DNA of 11,534 bases. Source: UBA6770 sp965661115. GTDB taxonomy: Bacteria; Bacteroidota; Bacteroidia; Flavobacteriales_G; Salibacteraceae. Positions 6,521-11,534 of the stretch are shown here, piece after piece. Position 1 is the first letter of the stretch; each line of letters opens with the position of its first letter. The position numbers were made by a program, and so were the translations under genes. The notes under the pieces are model-generated. The model saw only the letters and a program-made list of their open reading frames with translations, ran no database searches and was not told the origin of the DNA. The stretch spans positions 1-11,534 of the forward strand of contig CBFICO010000078.1 in the NCBI GenBank assembly GCA_965661115.1. The letters run 5' to 3'.

Positions 6521-9114
6521 GGTTTCTAGAGCAGTACATAGAAGAAGCTAAAGGTAGCTTTGCAAAAGATGGACTTTTAATTTTTCCAACCAATCGCGGT
6601 ATTGCGGAATTTAAAGAACTGTATCAACAAAGAATGCAACAAGTTGGCTGGCTGCCAGAAGCGCAAACGCTCAAAGGGTTAATTGAATTGTTTGGTACAA
6701 AAAAGCTGGCGACTGCGGTACAGAAATTAATGGCTATAAAAAATACCGCTCAAGATGTTAACGGGTGTTCCACTTCAATAGCTTTAAGTAATGATGTGTT
6801 GACTCAGTTAATTGCTGACTTTGAAGAGGTTGACCGAGAGCTTATCGACAGCGAATCTTTGTTCAAACAAGTTTCATACATCAAGATGATGGAAAAGTGG
6901 AAGCTTGGTGAGGAGCTAACTGGACACAGTCTGCAAAACCAGCTTAAACTGTGGGAGTCGCTTGGAGATTTGTACAAATTTTACTTTAAAGAGCTGGATA
7001 AAAATGGATGGGCTACTCAGGCACAATTGCTACGAGATTTGGTAGCTGATAACGTGTTTTTAGAGTATTTAAAAAACTACAATTATGTGCATTTTATCGG
7101 TTTCAATAATTTCAATACAACGGAAAGGAAATTGCTTCATTTTTTCAATCAGAATACCGAGATCAAATCCTTCTTCGACTTTGATGATTTCTACCTAAAT
7201 AACCCTCAAAATATTGCGGGAAAATTCGTAAAAAAACAAGTGGAAAATTGCCCAGTTTTACCGCTTGTTTTGAGTGCTGATTGGCAACAAAAAAATCAAG
7301 CCGTAAACTATTGGAATTTAAACGGAAATTCAGAACAAATTTCAATGCTTTATGAGGTCTTAGAATCGCTACCAGAAAACACAAAAACAGGAGTGGTTTT
7401 TTTAGATCAGAATCTACTTCAATATGCTTTAAATCACTTGCCTAAAGATTTGTCGGAAATCAATATTGGTGTTGGTATACAGCTAAAACACACACCATTA
7501 TTTGGATTGATAAAAGAGTTTGTTTTATATGAGAATATCAACAGTGAAGAATCATTGAAAAGGTATTCATTTTTAAGTCGCGATTGGCTTGTTAGATTAG
7601 CTCAAAAAACATCTAAACAGATCAACCGTTTTGAGGTGCTCAAAACCGTTTCAATTGAGTTGGAAAAACTAGCTGTTTTTTCACCCAAAAATTCATGGGG
7701 ACATTTCCTCAAAACGGCACTAAAAGTAGCTTCAAATTTTATCATTGAATTTGAACGTCAATTTACACCCGATCAGAAAGTTAATTTTTCTGATTTTAAA
7801 TCTATATTTTTTAATGAATTAGGGGCTTGTTCGGTGAGCACGGTAAGCAGTAAAAATGCGCACATCCAATTTTTGGGAATTCTAGAAACAAGGTTGCTAG
7901 ATTTTGATAAAGTAATCTTACTATCAACAAACGAAAATAACTTACCTGGTCAGCTTGGAAGTAAAACGCTTATTCCTCCAGATATCCGTTCTGCATTTAA
8001 TATGGCACTTCCAGAAGATAGTGAAGGTTTAAAAGCTTACTACTTCTATCAATCCATTCAAAGAGCAACTGAAGTGGACATTTTTGTGCTTGCACCAAAT
8101 GCATCTTTCAATAGCTCTGAGCCTTCACGGTATTTAAAGCAGTTGGAAGTTAGTCATCCCTCATTTATAAAGACCACAACAAAAAACTCAACTGGTTATT
8201 CCACTCTATATTCATCTCCTAGATTGATAATAGCAAACAATCAAATTAAAGCGGATATTATTTCCTATCTCACCAATAAAGGGTTATCGCCATCAGCTCT
8301 GAATCTTTTAATTAGAAATCCTTACGATTTTTATTTGCAATATGCCGTTGGATTAAAAGAACCCGACTCAACCAATGAAGTGGTTTCGCACAGCGAATTG
8401 GGGTCTTTGTTTCATGTAATCCTCGAGAATTTGTACAAACCGTTTTGTGGTCAAATTTTGAGTAGGGACATAATGATGCAATTGCAACAAGAAAGTAAAG
8501 GTGAATTGCAGGGGCAGTTAGAAAAATTATCTAAACGCTTAAAGCTTTCAGAAGGGCAGACGTCGTTGTACGGCAATATCGTTAAAGTTTGGGTAGCTAA
8601 TTTCTTAGAATTCGATTTAAACAGAATTGCTTCTGGTGATGAGGTTATTGTTGAGGCCGTGGAGCTTGAAATAGAAACTCAGTTGAATATTCAGCTGGAT
8701 CAACAACCCATAAAGGTTAAGCTCAAAGGAATTGTGGATAGAGTAGAGCAGAGCAACGGAAAAAGAATGCTCGTCGATTATAAAACAGGCAAAGTGGAAA
8801 CGTCTGATTTAAAAATCAAAAACTTCCTTCAGGATATTGAAAAAACCAAATTTTCAAAGGCGCTTCAGTTGCTTTTTTACTCATATATATATAGTGCCAA
8901 AAAAAGTGGAGAAGAATCTGCTGCTGGAATTTATTCTTGTCGCAATCAAAAAGCAGGAATTATACCATTGAGCTTAAACGATGCAACCATGAAAAATCCT
9001 CAGGATGAGTTTGAAGGATTACTCGTTAAAAAACTACAGGATTTATTTGCCGATGAATATAGATTTTGTCCTTCTACTGAGTTCGAATCAAAATTTTCTG
9101 CCCTTACGGTTTAA
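6517..9114 (+). CDS. AddB-like PD-(D/E)XK nuclease with degenerate helicase fold
   Basis: The 865-residue protein resembles the AddB half of AddAB-type DNA-end processing enzymes. The N-terminus has LLIFPTNRG (20-28) where AddB proteins have their FVLPSRR strand, and no Walker A GKT/S is present, so ATP hydrolysis is not expected. A UvrD-like segment reads GILETRLLDFDKVILLSTNE (454-473) followed by NNLPG. The C-terminal RecB-type nuclease is complete: SPSALNLLIRNPYDFYLQYAVGLK (start 591), His633 in LGSLFHVILE, Asp741 in KGIVDRVE, Asp754 and Lys756 in VDYKTG, and Gln784 in ALQLLFYSY. The four cysteines that hold the iron-sulfur cluster in Bacillus AddB are missing: Asn601 replaces the first, and there is no Cys cluster at the C-terminus. 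An AddA-type helicase is not present in the window. The start is GTG at 6517, overlapping the TPR stop. The 3' end overlaps the convergent response regulator by 11 bases. Confidence 0.85.
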   Translation: MRFLEQYIEEAKGSFAKDGLLIFPTNRGIAEFKELYQQRMQQVGWLPEAQTLKGLIELFGTKKLATAVQKLMAIKNTAQDVNGCSTSIALSNDVLTQLIADFEEVDRELIDSESLFKQVSYIKMMEKWKLGEELTGHSLQNQLKLWESLGDLYKFYFKELDKNGWATQAQLLRDLVADNVFLEYLKNYNYVHFIGFNNFNTTERKLLHFFNQNTEIKSFFDFDDFYLNNPQNIAGKFVKKQVENCPVLPLVLSADWQQKNQAVNYWNLNGNSEQISMLYEVLESLPENTKTGVVFLDQNLLQYALNHLPKDLSEINIGVGIQLKHTPLFGLIKEFVLYENINSEESLKRYSFLSRDWLVRLAQKTSKQINRFEVLKTVSIELEKLAVFSPKNSWGHFLKTALKVASNFIIEFERQFTPDQKVNFSDFKSIFFNELGACSVSTVSSKNAHIQFLGILETRLLDFDKVILLSTNENNLPGQLGSKTLIPPDIRSAFNMALPEDSEGLKAYYFYQSIQRATEVDIFVLAPNASFNSSEPSRYLKQLEVSHPSFIKTTTKNSTGYSTLYSSPRLIIANNQIKADIISYLTNKGLSPSALNLLIRNPYDFYLQYAVGLKEPDSTNEVVSHSELGSLFHVILENLYKPFCGQILSRDIMMQLQQESKGELQGQLEKLSKRLKLSEGQTSLYGNIVKVWVANFLEFDLNRIASGDEVIVEAVELEIETQLNIQLDQQPIKVKLKGIVDRVEQSNGKRMLVDYKTGKVETSDLKIKNFLQDIEKTKFSKALQLLFYSYIYSAKKSGEESAAGIYSCRNQKAGIIPLSLNDATMKNPQDEFEGLLVKKLQDLFADEYRFCPSTEFESKFSALTV

Positions 9115-9784
9115 ACAAATAACCAACCCCTCTTACAGAAATAAAATGTTGGGGTTTTGTTGAGTCCGTTTCAAAGAACTTTCTGAACTTCACTATGGCA
9201 TTATCTATTACCCTAAAGTTAATCTCGCCGTTATTCGAAATATCATCAGCCAATTCCTCTCGCGACAATGCCTTATTTGGGTTTGCAGAAAAATGTTTTA
9301 AAATTCCAATTTCACGTTTTGAAAAATCCATGCTATCTCCTTGGCCATTTGTTCCAGTAAAGGCATCAAACTTGAGTGAACAGTTTCCGAAGCTAAAAAC
9401 GCTTTCAGTTTTTGGCTGATGTATGGAAAGTAAATTTTTTACACGTAAGATAAATTCTTCTAGATGAAAAGGTTTTCCAAGGTAATCGTTACCACCAGCT
9501 TTTAGTCCTTGTATTTTGTCGTTAGTCGAATTTCTGGCTGATAAAAACAATATAGGGGTTTGTATTTCTGCCTTTCTGATCAATAAACTTACCTCCAACC
9601 CATCCTTTTCTGGAATCATTACGTCTAATACAATGAGGTCAAAGTTCTTTGCAGTTGATGTTGCTTTTTGCACTGCGGTATTACCGTTTTTAACCCATGT
9701 GGTTTTATAACCCTCTATTTCTAGGTTTAAAATGATAGCTTCTGCCAGTGCTTCTTCGTCCTCTACAAGTAATACATGCTTCAT
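9104..9784 (-). CDS. OmpR/PhoB-family response regulator
   Basis: A 226-residue two-domain DNA-binding regulator. The receiver domain (1-about 122) has the acidic pair in LLVEDEE (Asp9 with Glu8 and Glu10), the phosphoacceptor Asp54 in VLDVMIPEKDG, Ser82 in LFLSAR, and Lys104 in YLGKPF. The C-terminal winged helix (about 129-226) has FSKREIGILKHF, the LSREELADDI helix, a recognition-helix region RVIDNAIVKFRKFFE, and the closing wing ISVRGVGYLF, all typical of Trans_reg_C. It starts with ATG and has full family length. No histidine kinase is next to it: the gene on its 3' side is a convergent nuclease and the one on its 5' side is divergent. The partner kinase must be elsewhere or beyond the window. 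The 116-bp gap shared with the beta-helix gene makes that gene an obvious candidate target, but no binding site was identified. No convincing TAnnTTTG box was found for its own promoter. Confidence 0.95.
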   Translation of the reverse strand: MKHVLLVEDEEALAEAIILNLEIEGYKTTWVKNGNTAVQKATSTAKNFDLIVLDVMIPEKDGLEVSLLIRKAEIQTPILFLSARNSTNDKIQGLKAGGNDYLGKPFHLEEFILRVKNLLSIHQPKTESVFSFGNCSLKFDAFTGTNGQGDSMDFSKREIGILKHFSANPNKALSREELADDISNNGEINFRVIDNAIVKFRKFFETDSTKPQHFISVRGVGYLFKP

Positions 9785-9829
9785 TAGTTTGCGATATTAA
9801 ATAAGATTTCAATAGAGTTAAACTAAAAT

Positions 9830-9859
9830 TTTGTTAGAATAAAAATTACGTTAATTTTG
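9830..9859 (+). promoter_or_regulatory. Bacteroidota-type promoter for the beta-helix surface protein gene
   Basis: TAATTTTG (9852-9859) matches the -7 consensus TAnnTTTG exactly, and TTTG (9830-9833) provides the -33 element with an 18-base spacer, within the normal range for this phylum. Transcription would begin around 9864-9867, giving a leader of about 35 bases that is AT-rich and lacks a Shine-Dalgarno sequence. The position just ahead of the ATG at 9901 supports the call. Confidence 0.65.
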
Positions 9860-9900
9860 GTGTGTTTGAAAATGAACATCTAATTATTAAATAGTAGAAT

Positions 9901-11534
9901 ATGAAAAATTGTTATTCATGGATCAAAAAGTCTTCGGCGTTGATGTTGATGATTTTTATTTCGTACTTAGGTTTTGGTCAGTTGTCCGGAACTAAGACAA
10001 TCGGGGGTACAAATCCTGATTACACGTCAATCACAGCTGCAGTATCTGCACTTAATTCAAGCGGTGTAAATGGTGCTGTAACGTTTAATATCCGCTCTGG
10101 TACATACACTGGGCAAGTTTCGCTTAGATCAGTATTTGGTGCTTCTGCTACCAATACAATTCGTTTTAGACCTGATCCTGCGAATACAACTCCTGTAATT
10201 ATTCAAAACAACTCCACGAGTTGGACTTCGAACTGGGTTATTGGGTTTGATGGCGCTTCATACATCAGTTTTGATTCCTGTGAGGTAAAATCACTAAACG
10301 CAAGTTACTCTAGGGTAGTTGAGTTTAAAGGTACTTGTTCTAATATATCCATGACGGGTAATAAGTTGATCTGTGGTGACGCAAATGCTACTACTTCTAC
10401 TTACGACGCCATTGTTTATGATAATACGGGAACGTCAAACTTTGCAAGTGACATTACTTTTGATAACAATGAGTTTGTTGGTGGTGCTTATGGTATTTAT
10501 GCATACGGTAACAGAACTTCTTCTCGTCAAGGAAAGTGGACGGTTACAAACAATACGTTCAAGGATTGGAATTACACAGGGGTTTATGCATACTACCACA
10601 ATGATTTTGTGCTAGATGGAAACCATATTGAGAATAAGCCAGGTTATTCTTCTCCAAGAGGTTTTTATGGTTATTACTCTTACAACCTATCTGCAAATAA
10701 CAACACGGTAATTATTCATGGTGGTACAAGTTCTCCAATGGGAATGTACATTTATAGATGTGGTGCCTATTTAAATTCTACTCGTGAAGGAATTACGAAT
10801 AATATGATTAGTAGAACAGGTACCGGAGGTTGTTGTCCTCGAGGACTTTATATATATGATCCAGACTATAGAGATATCGATCATAACTCTATTTCTTGGT
10901 ATTCTACTTCAACTTCATCTAGCTACTCGGCATTGTATGTAAGTTCTGGTACTTCTGTAAGAGTTCGTAACAACTCAGCTGCAAACATGGGTGCTGGTTA
11001 CGGTTACTACCAAGGTTCTTCTGCATATACCAATTCAAACAACAATGCATATTCTGGTTCAGGTGTTTCTTTTAGACACTCAAACAGAACACAAGCATTA
11101 AATGTAAACCCTCAATACAATTCTACTTCAGATTTACATACCTACAGTACTGCTTTGTTTAAAGCGGGTACGCCTTTAACTACGGTTACGACAGATATTG
11201 ATGGTGAAACAAGAAATACAACAACTCCTTGTATTGGAGCTGATGAATATGTGCTTTATAACAACGATGCTGGTGTGACTAGTTTTGTGAATCCAGCATT
11301 GTGTTCAGGAAGTCAATCTATTCAAGTAAATGTAAAAAACTACGGTACTGTTGCAATGACTTCTTACAAGGTAGATTGGTCAGTTGCAGTAAATGGTGGT
11401 ACACCAGTTAGCCAAACGCAATTGGTAGTTACTGGAGCTAACGTTGCGAGTGGTGCAACGACTGTAGCTACTTTAGGTAATTACACATTGGCTTCAGGTT
11501 CTTCATACGATTTTAAAGTTTGGACTTCAGATCC
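9901..11534 (+). CDS. Secreted right-handed beta-helix surface protein, 3' partial
   Basis: The frame is open from ATG 9901 to the window end (544 codons, no stop). Residues 1-26 are a signal peptide: Lys-containing start, hydrophobic LMLMIFISYLGFG, probable cleavage before Gln27. The mature protein begins with a pattern common in secreted Bacteroidota proteins (TIGGTNPDYTSITAAVSALNS, start about 32). Residues about 60-420 form a parallel beta-helix, rich in Asn, Ser, Thr, Gly and Tyr, with a repeated coil: an Asn-Asn turn, then 8-15 residues later G-hydrophobic-Y-x-Y (G198, G227, G254, G281, G315, and degenerate copies at A344 and G366). The helix is closed by DIDGETRN and CIGADEY (432-450). 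From about 458 an Ig/CARDB-like domain begins (QVNVKNYGT...YKVDWSVAVNGG). A type IX secretion C-terminal domain would be expected beyond the window. It could be an adhesin or polysaccharide-binding protein; no catalytic residues of a polysaccharide lyase were recognised. Confidence 0.85.
   Translation, partial: MKNCYSWIKKSSALMLMIFISYLGFGQLSGTKTIGGTNPDYTSITAAVSALNSSGVNGAVTFNIRSGTYTGQVSLRSVFGASATNTIRFRPDPANTTPVIIQNNSTSWTSNWVIGFDGASYISFDSCEVKSLNASYSRVVEFKGTCSNISMTGNKLICGDANATTSTYDAIVYDNTGTSNFASDITFDNNEFVGGAYGIYAYGNRTSSRQGKWTVTNNTFKDWNYTGVYAYYHNDFVLDGNHIENKPGYSSPRGFYGYYSYNLSANNNTVIIHGGTSSPMGMYIYRCGAYLNSTREGITNNMISRTGTGGCCPRGLYIYDPDYRDIDHNSISWYSTSTSSSYSALYVSSGTSVRVRNNSAANMGAGYGYYQGSSAYTNSNNNAYSGSGVSFRHSNRTQALNVNPQYNSTSDLHTYSTALFKAGTPLTTVTTDIDGETRNTTTPCIGADEYVLYNNDAGVTSFVNPALCSGSQSIQVNVKNYGTVAMTSYKVDWSVAVNGGTPVSQTQLVVTGANVASGATTVATLGNYTLASGSSYDFKVWTSD

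Noticed and set aside
10373..10615. Open frame of 80 codons on the plus strand
   Set aside because: It is out of frame inside the long beta-helix gene, has low-complexity composition and no start context; it is a shadow.
10831..10836. Adjacent cysteines (GGCCPRG) in the beta-helix protein as a metal or lipid site
   Set aside because: There is no further Cys/His cluster and no lipobox context; a structural disulfide is as likely.
1..11534. tRNA, rRNA, CRISPR array, insertion sequence or integration site
   Set aside because: No tRNA cloverleaf, regularly spaced repeat, transposase motif or terminal inverted repeat pair was found by reading both strands.

Overview
The window looks like chromosome from a Bacteroidota bacterium, probably of the Flavobacteriales. 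Pointers are the AT-rich DNA, the lack of clear Shine-Dalgarno sites, a good match to the Bacteroidota promoter (TTTG ~18 bp TAnnTTTG), a secreted beta-helix protein of the type common among Bacteroidota type IX secretion cargo, and a Bacteroidota-style AddB-like nuclease. Taxonomy is inferred from these features only.

Region 1 (1-5840) is a surface-polysaccharide biosynthesis segment. Three plus-strand genes are tightly packed. The first is a 5'-truncated protein: the end of a family 2 glycosyltransferase followed by a membrane-anchored transglutaminase-like domain. The second is a single family 4 glycosyltransferase. The third is a 753-residue protein carrying two complete family 4 glycosyltransferase domains in tandem. 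Running towards them on the minus strand is a polytopic membrane protein with the look of a polysaccharide polymerase or GT-C type enzyme. Together they would assemble, and perhaps polymerise, an exported glycan. The glycan itself cannot be deduced.

Region 2 (5841-9114) begins with an 86-bp divergent regulatory gap holding a perfect 20-bp inverted repeat and an 11-bp direct repeat. A two-gene unit follows: a small TPR protein and, overlapping it by GTGA, an AddB-like PD-(D/E)XK nuclease with a degenerate helicase fold, which suggests DNA end processing and repair.

Region 3 (9104-11534) has a minus-strand OmpR/PhoB-type response regulator without an adjacent kinase. Divergent from it, behind a good promoter, is a large secreted right-handed beta-helix protein that runs off the right edge. 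It has a signal peptide, a regular Tyr-rich coil repeat, and the beginning of an Ig/CARDB-like domain.

Both convergent gene pairs overlap at their 3' ends (32 bp and 11 bp), three of the six genes with a visible start use TTG or GTG, and no RNA genes, insertion sequences or CRISPR arrays were seen.
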